DNA of 64,000 bases from Actinokineospora bangkokensis (lineage in GTDB: Bacteria; Actinomycetota; Actinomycetes; Mycobacteriales; Pseudonocardiaceae). Shown piece after piece: positions 35,554 to 45,400 of the stretch; position 1 is the first letter of the stretch; each line of letters starts with the position of its first letter. Where the stretch lies: assembly GCF_001940455.1 (NCBI RefSeq), contig NZ_MKQR01000028.1:664916-728915 (forward strand), read 5' to 3'. The position numbers and the translations under genes are program-made. The notes beneath the pieces were generated by a model. It searched no databases. It worked only from the letters and a program-made list of their open reading frames with translations, and was not told where the DNA came from.

Positions 35554-36905
35554 GCCGCACCGCCGAGGAGATCGGGCGCACCGAGCTGGGGCCGCGCCCG
35601 CTCCCGCCGCTGGGGGAGCACCGGGCGGCCACCGACCTGTCCTACCTGGACACCGAGCTGGACAACGGCCTGCGGGTCATCGCCGTCCGGCAGAGCACCG
35701 TGCCGATGGTGGAGGTGCGGCTGCGGGTGCCGTTCGCCGGTGACGACCCCGCGCACGCCGCGCGCGCGGAGGTGCTGGCCGCCACCGTGCTCACCGGCAC
35801 CGCCGAGCGCGACCGGGTGGGCGTCGACACCGAGCTGGCCCTGGTCGGCGCCGAGCTCAACGCCGGGGTCGACCCGGAGGTGCTGGCCATCGGCGGCAAC
35901 GGCCTGGCCTCCGGCCTCGACACCCTGCTCGCCGTGCTGGCCGACGCGCTGACCGGCGCGGTGCACCGCGACGACGAGGTGGCGGGCGAGCGGGCCCGGC
36001 TGATCGAGCGGATCACCGTCGCGGAGTCCCAGCCCAGCGTCATCGCCCGCAAGGCGTTGCAGCGCCACCGCTACGGCGACCACCCGTTCACCCGGGAGAT
36101 GCCCACCGCCGCGGACGTCGCCGAGGTCACCGCCGAGGACGTGCGCGCGCTGCACCGGGCCGCCGTGCTGCCGCGCGGGTCGGTGCTGGTGCTCGTCGGG
36201 GACGTCGAGCCGCAGGCCGCCGTGGACGCGGCCGCGCGCGCGTTCGCGGGCTGGGTGGGGGAGGGGTCGGCGGTGGTGCTGCCGCCGCTGCCCGCGCTGG
36301 TGCCCGGCGACCTCGCGCTGGTGAACCGGCCCGGTGCCGTGCAGTCGCAGTTCCGGCTCTCGGCGCAGGGCCTGGTGCGCACCGACGACCGCTACCCGGC
36401 GCTGCAACTGGCCAACCTGTCCTTCGGCGGGTTCTTCTCCTCCCGCCTGGTGGAGAACATCCGCGAGGACAAGGGCTACACCTACCACGCCCGCTCGTCC
36501 TCGGAGTTCACCCCGGGCGGGGCGACGCTGCTCGTCGACACCGACACCGCCTCCGACGTCACCGCGGGCGCGCTGCTGGAGATCCGGCACGAGCTGGGCC
36601 GGATGGTGGTCAGCCCGCCGACCGAGGCGGAGGTGGAGGTGGTGCGCGAGTACGCCATCGGCACCCTGCTCATCGCCACCTCCTCGCAGGGCGGGCTGGC
36701 CTCGCAGCTGGCCGCCACCGCCGTGCTGGGCCTGGGCGTGGAGTACCTGCTCGCGCACCCGGGCAGGCTCAAGGCCGTCACCCACGAGCAGGTGGTGGCG
36801 GCCGCGCGCGAGTTCTTCGCCCCCAGCCGCTTCACCGGTGTCATCGTCGGCGACGCGGAGAAGGTCGGCGACCTGCGCGCGCTCGGCGGGGTGAGCTTCC
36901 CCTGA
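35550..36905 (+). CDS. M16 family peptidase-like protein, non-catalytic partner
   Basis: 451 residues from GTG 35550, behind GGAGGAGA. It has the two-domain M16 fold, including the second-half signature ENIREDKGYTYHA (about 305-320), but at the zinc-motif position it reads HAARAEV instead of HxxEH, so it should be inactive. It is likely the substrate-binding partner of the upstream peptidase, as in mitochondrial-type processing peptidase pairs. A hairpin follows at 36936. Confidence 0.9.
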   Translation: MSRTAEEIGRTELGPRPLPPLGEHRAATDLSYLDTELDNGLRVIAVRQSTVPMVEVRLRVPFAGDDPAHAARAEVLAATVLTGTAERDRVGVDTELALVGAELNAGVDPEVLAIGGNGLASGLDTLLAVLADALTGAVHRDDEVAGERARLIERITVAESQPSVIARKALQRHRYGDHPFTREMPTAADVAEVTAEDVRALHRAAVLPRGSVLVLVGDVEPQAAVDAAARAFAGWVGEGSAVVLPPLPALVPGDLALVNRPGAVQSQFRLSAQGLVRTDDRYPALQLANLSFGGFFSSRLVENIREDKGYTYHARSSSEFTPGGATLLVDTDTASDVTAGALLEIRHELGRMVVSPPTEAEVEVVREYAIGTLLIATSSQGGLASQLAATAVLGLGVEYLLAHPGRLKAVTHEQVVAAAREFFAPSRFTGVIVGDAEKVGDLRALGGVSFP

Positions 36906-36935
36906 CGGGCCCGGCGGGCGCGGCGCCCGCACCCC

Positions 36936-36965
36936 GCGCCCCCGGGACCACCGCCCCGGGGGCGC
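36936..36965 (+). terminator. Terminator hairpin after M16 pair
   Basis: An 11-bp GC stem (GCGCCCCCGGG with its complement) and 8-base loop lie 30 bases after the stop and 25 before nudC. Confidence 0.7.
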
Positions 36966-36990
36966 CCCCACCCGCGTCACGAGGCGAGAG

Positions 36991-37971
36991 ATGACCACGC
37001 ACCCCTTCCAGCTGCACGGCCTGCCCGCGCTGTCCCGGTCGACCGTCCAGCGCGACGAACTGCTCCGCAAGGACGACCGACGGCTCGACGAGCTGTGGCG
37101 GACGGGTCAGGTCGTGCTCGTCGACCGTCAGGGCCGCACCCCGGTCCGCGACGGCGCCACCGGCCTGGCCACCCGCCCCACCGCCACCGTCGCCGACGAG
37201 CGCCCGGCGGACGCGGTGCTGCTGGGCCTCGACGGCGACACCTCCTACTGGGCCGTCACCGCCGAGGAACCCATGCGCGAGGGGCTGATCGCCCCGCCGG
37301 GCAACTCCTGGGGCATGGCCACCGGCGGGGTGTCGCAGGCGGGGGAGGAGTGGCACGACCTGCGCGCGGTGGGCGACCTGCTCGACGACACCGCGGCGGG
37401 CCTGTTCACCACCGCCTCGGGCCTGACCAACTGGCACGGCCGGGCCCGGCACTGCGCCAAGTGCGGCGCCGCGGTGCTCCCGGTCGCGGCGGGCTGGGCC
37501 ACGCACTGCACCGGGTGCGGGCGCGAGGAGTACCCGCGCACCGACCCGGCGGTGATCTGCCTGGTGCACGACGGCGCCGGGGTGGACGGGGAGAACGTGC
37601 TGCTCGCCCGCCAGCCGATCTGGCCGCCGCACCGCTACTCGGTGCTCGCCGGGTTCGTCGAGACCGGGGAGAGCCTGGAGGCCTGCGTCGAGCGGGAGAT
37701 CGCCGAGGAGGTCGGCGTGCCGGTCTCCGGCATCCGCTACCTGGGCAGCCAGCCCTGGCCGTTCCCACGCTCGATCATGATCGCGTTCGCCGCGGTGGCC
37801 GACCCGGACCACCCGCTGGTGCCCGCCGACGGCGAGATCGAGCAGGCCCGGTGGTACTCCCGCGCCCGGGTCCGGGAGGCGGTCGCGGCGGGCGGGCAGC
37901 TGCCGGACCTGATCCTGCCCGGCCCCACCTCGATCGCCCACCAGATGCTCACCGCCTGGGCGGCGGCCTGA
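36991..37971 (+). CDS. nudC: NAD(H) pyrophosphatase, Nudix family
   Basis: 326 residues. The NudC N-terminal domain is followed by a four-Cys zinc ribbon (CAKCGAAV ... CTGCGREE), then the Nudix box GFVETGESLEACVEREIAEEVG and the NudC marker SQPWPFPRS. It hydrolyses NADH/NAD to NMN and AMP and can remove NAD caps from RNA. ATG 36991 follows GAGGCGAGAG. Counterpart of Rv3199c. Confidence 0.96.
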   Translation: MTTHPFQLHGLPALSRSTVQRDELLRKDDRRLDELWRTGQVVLVDRQGRTPVRDGATGLATRPTATVADERPADAVLLGLDGDTSYWAVTAEEPMREGLIAPPGNSWGMATGGVSQAGEEWHDLRAVGDLLDDTAAGLFTTASGLTNWHGRARHCAKCGAAVLPVAAGWATHCTGCGREEYPRTDPAVICLVHDGAGVDGENVLLARQPIWPPHRYSVLAGFVETGESLEACVEREIAEEVGVPVSGIRYLGSQPWPFPRSIMIAFAAVADPDHPLVPADGEIEQARWYSRARVREAVAAGGQLPDLILPGPTSIAHQMLTAWAAA

Positions 37972-38014
37972 TCGTCGCCCGGCGGGACCCGCCCCCGTGG
38001 TGTGCACTGGAGGG

Positions 38015-38527
38015 GTGAGCGCGCACACCGTGGTGGTCGTGATGGGGGTGTCGGGGTCGGGCAAGACCACCGTCGCCGCGGGGTTGGCCCAGCGCCTGGG
38101 GGTGCCGCTGGCGGAGGCGGACGAGTTCCACTCCCCGGCGAACATCGCCAAGATGACCTCGGGCAGACCGCTCGACGACGCCGACCGCGCCCCCTGGCTG
38201 GCCGCGATCGCCGGGTGGATCGCGGAGCGGGCCCGCGACGGCGGCGGGGTGGTGACCTGCTCGGCCCTCAAGCGCCGCTACCGTGACACGCTGCTCGCCG
38301 CCGCCCCCGGCCACGTGCTGTTCCTGCACCTCGACGGGGACAAGGAGCTGCTGGCCGAGCGGATCGGGCGGCGCAGCGGGCACTTCATGCCGCCCGCCCT
38401 GCTCGACTCGCAGCTGGCCGACCTGGAACCGCTGGAGCCCGGGGAGCCGGGCGTGCGGCTCGACATCGCGCTGACCCCCGACGCCCTCGTCGACGCGGCC
38501 GCGGCGGCGGTCGAGGGGGACCGGTGA
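38015..38527 (+). CDS. gntK: Gluconokinase
   Basis: 170 residues. Walker A GVSGSGKTT, DEFHSPANIAKM and RPLDDADRAPWL are the GntK pattern; CSALKRRYRD follows. It phosphorylates gluconate to 6-phosphogluconate. GTG 38015 is close behind GGAGG; GTG 38030 is possible. The stop overlaps the start of the gluconate permease gene, giving a two-gene uptake-and-activation operon. No regulator gene sits beside it. Confidence 0.94.
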   Translation: MSAHTVVVVMGVSGSGKTTVAAGLAQRLGVPLAEADEFHSPANIAKMTSGRPLDDADRAPWLAAIAGWIAERARDGGGVVTCSALKRRYRDTLLAAAPGHVLFLHLDGDKELLAERIGRRSGHFMPPALLDSQLADLEPLEPGEPGVRLDIALTPDALVDAAAAAVEGDR

Positions 38528-39876
38528 CCACCGCGGCGGCCGCGTGGACCGGCACCGACACCCGCCTCATCGCCGCCGCGCTGATCGGCATCGCGCTCAT
38601 CGTCGTGCTGATCACCCAGCTCAAGGTGCACCCGTTCCTGGCGCTGATCCTCGGCTCCGGCGTGCTCGGCCTGGTCGCGGGGATGCCGGTGGGGTCGCTG
38701 GTGAAGAGCTTCAGCGACGGCGTGGGCGACACCGTGGCGGGCGTCGGCGTGCTGATCGCCCTCGGGGCCATGCTCGGCAAGCTGCTCGCGGACTCCGGCG
38801 GCGCGGACCGCGTCGTCGACACCATCGTCGGCCGGGCGCGCGGGCCCCTGCTGCCGTGGGCGATGGCGCTGGTGGCCGTCCTCATCGGACTGCCGATGTT
38901 CTTCGAGATCGGCCTGGTGCTGCTGATCCCGGTGGTGCTGCTGGTCGCCAAGCGCTCCGGGCAGCGGCTCATGCTGCTCGGCATCCCCGCGCTGGCCGGG
39001 CTCTCGGTGCTGCACGGGCTGGTCCCGCCGCACCCCGGTCCGCTGGTGGCCGTGGACGCGCTGGGCGCCGACCTGGGCATCACCCTGGGCCTGGGCATCC
39101 TCGTCGCCATCCCGACCGTGGTCGTCGCGGGGCCGCTGTTCGCCAGGGTGGCCGCGCGCTGGGTCGACGTGCCCGCCCCGGAACCCGAGCCGACCCCGCG
39201 GGTCGAGCGCAGGCCCGGGTTCGGCGCCACCCTGGCCACGGTGCTGCTGCCGGTGGTGCTGATGCTGGGCAAGGCCCTGTCGGACATCCTCGCCGCGGAG
39301 GGTTCCGCCGTGCGCCGGGTGTTCGACTTCGTGGGCAGCCCGCTGGTGGCGCTGCTGCTGGCGCTGCTGGTGGCGATGTTCACCCTCGGCCGCGCGGCGG
39401 GGTTCACCCGCGAACGCCTGCGGGACACGCTGTCGGACTCGCTGCCGCCGATCGCGGGCATCCTGCTCATCGTCGGCGCGGGTGGTGGGTTCAAGCAGAC
39501 CCTGGTCGACGCGGGTGTCGGCAACGTGATCACGACCCTGGCGCAGGGGGCGAACTTCTCCCCGGTGCTGCTGGGCTGGCTGATCGCCGTCGCCATCCGG
39601 CTCGCCACCGGGTCGGCCACGGTGGCCACCACCACCGCGGCGGGCATCATCGCCCCGCTGGCCGCCGCGCTCGACCCCGCGCAGGCCGCGCTGGTGGCGC
39701 TGGCCGTCGGCGCCGGGTCGCTGTTCTTCTCGCACGTCAACGACGCCGGGTTCTGGCTGGTCAAGGAATACTTCGGGCTGACGGTCGGGCAGACGGTGAA
39801 GACGTGGTCGCTGATGGAGACGGTGATCTCGGTGTTCGCGCTCGCGCTGATCTTCCCGCTCAGCCTGCTGCTGTGA
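38524..39876 (+). CDS. gntP: Gluconate permease, GntP family
   Basis: 450 residues with about 12-14 hydrophobic segments. GntP-family marks include MFFEIGLVLLIPV, HGLVPPHPGPL and ATGSATVATTTAAGI, and SLFFSHVNDAGFWLVKEY near the end. It imports gluconate (or a related sugar acid) with protons. GTG 38524 overlaps the gntK stop. Confidence 0.94.
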   Translation: MTTAAAAWTGTDTRLIAAALIGIALIVVLITQLKVHPFLALILGSGVLGLVAGMPVGSLVKSFSDGVGDTVAGVGVLIALGAMLGKLLADSGGADRVVDTIVGRARGPLLPWAMALVAVLIGLPMFFEIGLVLLIPVVLLVAKRSGQRLMLLGIPALAGLSVLHGLVPPHPGPLVAVDALGADLGITLGLGILVAIPTVVVAGPLFARVAARWVDVPAPEPEPTPRVERRPGFGATLATVLLPVVLMLGKALSDILAAEGSAVRRVFDFVGSPLVALLLALLVAMFTLGRAAGFTRERLRDTLSDSLPPIAGILLIVGAGGGFKQTLVDAGVGNVITTLAQGANFSPVLLGWLIAVAIRLATGSATVATTTAAGIIAPLAAALDPAQAALVALAVGAGSLFFSHVNDAGFWLVKEYFGLTVGQTVKTWSLMETVISVFALALIFPLSLLL

Positions 39877-39881
39877 CCGCA

Positions 39882-39912
39882 GGGCCCGCCCTCCCCGGGG
39901 GAGGACGGGCCC
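39882..39912. terminator. Bidirectional terminator between gntP and M14 gene
   Basis: 15-bp arms starting GGGCCCG, with one C-A mismatch, meet over a single base between convergent genes. Confidence 0.8.
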
Positions 39913-39923
39913 GGTCCGCCAGG

Positions 39924-41240
39924 TCAGGACGCGTAGGGCGCCGCGGCCTTCTGCGCGGCCAGCACCAGGGCGGGCAGCAGCTTGGGGAAGTAATAGGAGT
40001 CCTGGCAGGAGTAAGGGGGCAGGAACCCGCCGCAGCCCCGGCCCTCGTTGTCGCCCACCTCGATGGTGTAGGCGGCCACGCCCAGCTTGTCGTAGACCCA
40101 GTCCTCGGTGCCGCCCGCCGAGTCGTACAGGATCTCGCCCGCCTGCCCGGACTCGTAGCCCAGCACGTCGCCCATCTCGGCGCCGAAGGCGCGCAGCGCC
40201 GCGTCGTTGCCGGTGTGCACGGCGGCGTCGTGGCCCCACGGGAAGATCACCTGGGCGGCGTCGGCGTGCAGGGTGATGAACATGCCGGTGGTGTCGGCCG
40301 GGGCGGCGGTGGCGTCGCCGTCGGCGCGCCGGTCGGCCCACAGGTCGGAGAACAGCGACTCCAGCGCGGAGTTCTCCACCTCGGAGTCCGGCGCCGGGCC
40401 GAGGAACACCTCGCTGCACGGGTCGTCGGAGGTGCCGCTGTAGCCCCAGTGCGAGTCGGCGTTGCGGTTGAGGTCGACCCCGGTGCTGCCGGTGCCGCAG
40501 TCGCCGTGGGAGTCGTTGGCGTTCTTGCGCTGCAGGATCGGGTCGTCCCCGCCGGAGGCCACGATGTCGACCCCGTCCGGGTTGGCGACCGGCACCACCC
40601 ACATCTCGGTGGAGTCCATCAGCGCGGTGACCGCGGGGTCGGTGCCGTAGCCGTCGACGAGGTGGTCGACCCAGCGGTAGGCGACCTCGCCGGTGGAGAT
40701 CTCCCGGGAGTGGACCTGCGCCATGAGGAAAAACTTGGGCTTGCCGCCCGCGCTGCGCGAGCAGTCGGCGCCGGTGATCTTCGTCAGGCAGATCGCCCTG
40801 AGGTCGTTGCCGCCGCGGCCCTGGGTCTTGAGCCAGGACTGCCCGTAGGTGACGACAGCGGCGAGGTCGGGGTGCGCGGCGGCGACGGAGTCCAGGTGCG
40901 CGTACTGCCCGGCGACGGTCCGGTACCCGCCGTAGTAGGTGCCCGCCGCCGCGGAGCGGGTCGTCACGGGGGCGGCGGCCGGGCCCTGCGGGGTGGCGGT
41001 GAGCCCCAGCGCGGCCACCCGCTCGACGTCCCCGCCGAGCACGTAGAGGTCGTCGCCGGTCCGCCGCTCCAGCAGGTCCACGCCGCGGGCGACCAGCTCG
41101 GCGGCGCGCGGGGCGGCGCCCGCGACCCGGTAGACGGTGGACGGGTCGGCCGCCGCCGCGGTCGCGGACGGCGCGCCCAGCAGCGGCGCGGCGCCCAGCG
41201 CCAGCGCCGCGGCGGCTGCGGTGAATCGGCCTCGGGTCAT
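39924..41240 (-). CDS. Secreted M14 zinc carboxypeptidase
   Basis: 438 residues. A signal peptide of about 30 residues ends near SATAAAADP. A propeptide-like part of about 80 residues precedes the M14 domain. Zinc ligands are visible in VHSRE (H and E) and ITLHAD (H); the catalytic Glu is in YTIEVGDNEG. NPDGVDI and DLNRNADSHWG are standard M14 substrate-pocket motifs. It should trim peptides outside the cell. ATG 41240. It ends at the shared terminator with gntP. Confidence 0.92.
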   Translation of the reverse strand: MTRGRFTAAAAALALGAAPLLGAPSATAAAADPSTVYRVAGAAPRAAELVARGVDLLERRTGDDLYVLGGDVERVAALGLTATPQGPAAAPVTTRSAAAGTYYGGYRTVAGQYAHLDSVAAAHPDLAAVVTYGQSWLKTQGRGGNDLRAICLTKITGADCSRSAGGKPKFFLMAQVHSREISTGEVAYRWVDHLVDGYGTDPAVTALMDSTEMWVVPVANPDGVDIVASGGDDPILQRKNANDSHGDCGTGSTGVDLNRNADSHWGYSGTSDDPCSEVFLGPAPDSEVENSALESLFSDLWADRRADGDATAAPADTTGMFITLHADAAQVIFPWGHDAAVHTGNDAALRAFGAEMGDVLGYESGQAGEILYDSAGGTEDWVYDKLGVAAYTIEVGDNEGRGCGGFLPPYSCQDSYYFPKLLPALVLAAQKAAAPYAS

Positions 41241-41319
41241 GCCCTGGACGGTAGGGCGGGGAACCGGTTCACCAACAGCCGACGGAAGTCGGGAATCGTC
41301 ACCCGACCCGGTGACCGCG

Positions 41320-42438
41320 TCAGACCAGGTCGGGGATGAGCAGGTCGAGCAGCATCTCCTCGGGCACCGCCCAGCCCGCCTTCAGCGCCTCCTGCAGCAC
41401 CGGGTCCCACGGCGTCTCGGGCGGCTCGGCGCCCAGCGGCGGCAGGTCCAACCCCTCCGAGCGGGCCAGGTCCAGCGCCGCCCGGTAGTCGTCGGCGGCC
41501 ATCCGCCACGGGGTGCCCCCGGTCAGCCGCAGCGCCTGCCCCACCACCAGCAGGCCCGCCGCGTCGAAGTCGCCGTGCACCATGAACGACGCCTTGAGCG
41601 AGGCCAACCGCGCCAGCAGCATCCGCGACGCCACCGACAGCCGCGACGACAGGCACAGCACGTCCGCCGTCCCGGTCAGCTCCGCCAGCCGCGGCGACGT
41701 GCACACCCACACCCGCCCGCCGCGCGGCACCACCGGCACCGACGCCACGTCCCGCAGCGCCACCACCTGACCGCGCCAGATCACCGTGGACGACACCCCG
41801 TCCACCGCGACCCCGCAGCGCTCCCACAGCCGCTGCTCCTCCAGGGTCGTGCGCGGCAGCGGCACCCCGTGCGCCAGCGCCGCCGCGCGCAGCACCAGCG
41901 CGGCCACCTTGCGCCCCCGGTCCAGGTCGACCCCGGCCAGCTCCGCGCGCGGCACCCACACCGTCGGCACCACCCGGGGGTCGAGGTTGATCCTGGCCAG
42001 CACCGACGCGGCCACCGCGGCGGGCCCGTCCAGCTGCTCGGGGGCCACCTTGGAGTACCGGCGCACCTGGTCGACCCACGGCCCCGCCCACGGCCGGTCG
42101 GCCAGGCCTACCGCCGCCAGCGCCGAGCGCAGCAGGTCGTCGACCCAGGTGTCGCGCGCCGCCGGGGCCGACCCGGGCAGCACCGGCGTGCCGTGCACCG
42201 ACTCCAGCACCGCGCGCAGCCCGCCCGCGCCCGCCAGCCGTTCGTCCAGTTCGGACACCCCGAAGGTCAGCCCGACACCCGCGGTCACCGGCACCCCGAG
42301 CAGTGCCGCCGCCGCGGCGGCGGCCGCCTCGTCCGGGGCCTTGTAGCCGAAGCGCCGCTGCCCGCGCTGCACCGCCGCCCTGGCCTGCTTCCACAGCACC
42401 ACGTACTCGGGGCGGCCGAAGTCCCGCGCCCCGGTCAC
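41320..42438 (-). CDS. jetD: Wadjet JetD (DUF3323/DUF2399, Toprim-like nuclease subunit)
   Basis: 372 residues of the TIGR02679 type. The N-terminal DUF3323 part has LLGVPVTAGVGLTFGVSELDERL. The C-terminal DUF2399 part is related to the Toprim fold of topoisomerase VI A, with HGDFDAAGL at 288-296 giving the two acidic residues. JetD cuts plasmid DNA bound by the JetABC motor. Odd: where I recall family members reading CENP, this one reads CTSP (246-249), so a likely metal-binding Glu is absent. GTG 42438 overlaps the jetC stop (GTGA). Confidence 0.88.
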   Translation of the reverse strand: MTGARDFGRPEYVVLWKQARAAVQRGQRRFGYKAPDEAAAAAAAALLGVPVTAGVGLTFGVSELDERLAGAGGLRAVLESVHGTPVLPGSAPAARDTWVDDLLRSALAAVGLADRPWAGPWVDQVRRYSKVAPEQLDGPAAVAASVLARINLDPRVVPTVWVPRAELAGVDLDRGRKVAALVLRAAALAHGVPLPRTTLEEQRLWERCGVAVDGVSSTVIWRGQVVALRDVASVPVVPRGGRVWVCTSPRLAELTGTADVLCLSSRLSVASRMLLARLASLKASFMVHGDFDAAGLLVVGQALRLTGGTPWRMAADDYRAALDLARSEGLDLPPLGAEPPETPWDPVLQEALKAGWAVPEEMLLDLLIPDLV

Positions 42439-45400
42439 GGGTCGTCCCGGTCGAGCGCGGCGCCGTCCCAGGTGGTGTGCGTGCACGCCACGCCGTGCCC
42501 GGACTTGGGCCGCAGCACGTCGTAGATGTGCATCCGCGGGATCCGGTCGGACACCCCCCACCCGGACGGCCAGGTGATCACCCAGTCCATGTCCAGGTCC
42601 ACCAGCAGGCCCAGCATGCGCGCGATCGTCGGGTCGTCGAGCCGCTCGAACGCCTCGTCGAGCAGCACCAGCCGCAGCGGCGAGACCCGCGAGGAGGCCG
42701 CCACCCCCGCCGAGATCGCCCCGTAGAACGCCGCCGCGGCCGCGAACAGCGTCACGTAGGAGATCAGCCGCGTCTCACCGGAGGACAGCTGGCGCAGCCG
42801 CCGCGAGCGCGGCTTGCCGTCCGGGCCGCTGTCGCGCACCCGCACGGTGAAGGCGAACCACGACCGGTAGTCCAGCGCCCGGGCCAGGATCTCGGTGAAC
42901 CCGCCGGTCGCGGTGTCCCGCTCGGCCTCGATCCGCTCGGTGAACACCTGCTGCAACCGGGTGTCCTGCTCCTCGGTGCGCTCGGCGAAGGGCAGCCGCA
43001 GCAGCGCGAGCGCCTCCTGCGTCGGCTCGTCCAGCCACGCCGCGGGCTGCCACTCCAGCTGCACGTGCACCCCCTGCGACGAGCGGGCGCCGTCGAGCAC
43101 CTCGTTCATCCGCCGGGTCAGGTCCTCGGCCACCGAGATCTGCGCGGACAGCCGCTCGGCCAGCTCCCGCACCAGGTGCAGGGCGAAGATCCCCTGGTAC
43201 TGCTCGGACAGGAACCCGCGCCGCTCGGCCAGCCGCTCGGCCACCCGGCGGGCGGCCACCGCCACCGGGGCGGGCCCCTCCTCCCCGGAGACGACCACGG
43301 TGAGGATGCCCGCGTGCCGCTCGGGCAGCACGTTGTGCGTGCCCGCCAGCGACGCCTGCAACCCCTGCAACCGGGTCAGCGCGCTCTCCTCGCCCGGCAG
43401 CCGCCCGCCCTCGGCCACCGCGGCGGCCAGCACCTCGAAGGCCTCCCGGTCGGTGCCCGGGCGCGGCTCCGGCGTCGCCGCCGCCCACACCCCCGGCGCG
43501 GCCAGCGCCTCGGCGAACGCCCGCGCGGCCGCGTCCGCCGCCGCCCGCTTGCCGTCCAGCTCGCCGTCGCGGGTGTCGAGCAGCGTCTGCGCCTTCACCA
43601 CCCGGTTCGACAGCTCGACCGCGGCCTTGCGCGCCTCGGGCAGCCGCTGCCTGCCCGCCCTGCGCTCGCGCTCCAGCTCGGCCAGCCTGCGCGCGACCTC
43701 CTCGGCCTCGCCGCCGACCGCCGAGGTCAGCTCGGCCAGCGCCGCGGCCTCGCGGTGGAACACCTGGCACCGCTCGTCGGCCACCCGCTCGGCGGTCTCC
43801 CGGTCGTCCACCGCGGCCCGGTGGTCGTGCAGGGCCTCCACCAGGTCGCGCACCGTGCCCGCGCAGCGCTTGGCCAGCGCGTCGCGCAGCGCGGCCGCGG
43901 CGTCGCGGGCGGCCCCGGCCGAGCGCTGCGCGTGCCGCAGCGCCTCGGTGTCGGCGGTCAACCCGGCCGCGCCCGCGTCCCTGGCCAGCTCCGCCGCCGC
44001 GGCCTTCACCCGGCCGTCGGCGGCGGCCTGCTCGGCCCGGCGCCGCTCGGCCTTGCGGCCCGCCTCCCGCGCCTGCGCGGCGGCCTGCTCGGCCGCCGCC
44101 CGCGCCCCGATGACCTCCCGGTCGTCGGGGAAGGCGTCGAGGTGGGCGTCCCACACCTGGACCGCCGCCGCCCGCCGCGCCACCTCGGCCTCGGCCGCGG
44201 CCCGCTCGGCGTGCATGCCCTCCAGCGCCGCGGCCAGGTCCGCGCTCGCGCGCCGCCGGGTCGCCTCCCGGGCGCCCGCGCCGACGAACTCCGCGTCCGG
44301 CTTGGCCAGCGCGCCGCGCAGCACCCCCGCCTGCCAGCGCCCGTCCGACCACACCGCGAGCCCGGGGCCCGCCTGCTCGAACGACACCGACGCCAGCAGC
44401 CCGGCCACCACCGCGGCGGGCACCGGCGAGCCCGGGTCCACTGCGGGCACCAGCGCCGCGCCCAGCGGCGAGGGCACCGGGTCGCCCGCGGCGGCCAGCA
44501 CGTCCCCCACCGCCGCGTCCACCGACCCGTCCGCGGCCACCCACGCCGTCAGCAGCCCCGACGCTTGCAGCGCCGCCTCCACCCCCGCCCGCGCCGCCTT
44601 GGGCAACCCGGGCGCGAAGTCCACCAGGCGGTAGAACGGCGCGCCCGCCGCCGGGTCCCGCTCCGCGTGCGCGTGCGGCGGCAGCGGCGGGGCCGCGTCC
44701 ACCCCGCCGCGCAGCTCGATCAACCGCGCCTCGGCCGCCTGCACCCGCCCCACCAGGTCGTCGACCACCTGCCGGGCCGCCACCACCCGCTGCCGCAACC
44801 CGGCCAGGTGCGGGGCCGCCCACGCCCGCGCCGCGTCGCGCGCCGCCCGGGTCGCCTCCGGCCCGGCCTGCACGTCGGCACCCGACGGCGGCTGCGGCGG
44901 GCGGGCGGCGTGCTCCTCGGCGAACGGCCCGGACGCCGCCCACCGCCGCGCCCGCTCGCACCACACCTGCGCGGCGTCGGCGAAGCGCTGCGCGGCCTCG
45001 TTGCGCCGCCCGGAGGCCTCGGTGGCCTCGATCTGGGCGTCGCGGGCCCCGGCCACCAGCTTGTCCAGGTCCTGCCGCTCGCGGTCGAGGCGCAGCGCCC
45101 GCTCGTGCAGCGCCAGCGCCAGCGCCGCCCGGCCGCCCACCTGCGCGCCGATCGCCTCCACCTGGTCGGCCGCAGCGGCCAGCGCGTCGGCCAACCGGTC
45201 CGGGGCCACCTCCGGCGGGGTGCGGCGCTGGATCTCCAGCGGCTCGGCCTCCGGGTCCGGCTTGGCCCGCACCCGGTCGGTGCCCAGCAGCGCCACCGGC
45301 TCCGGCGCGGCGGGCACCGGCGGGCACAGCCCCGGGTCCAACCCGGCCGCCACCAGGCCCGCGGTGGTGCTGCGGGCCAGCTCCACGGCGTCCTCGACGT

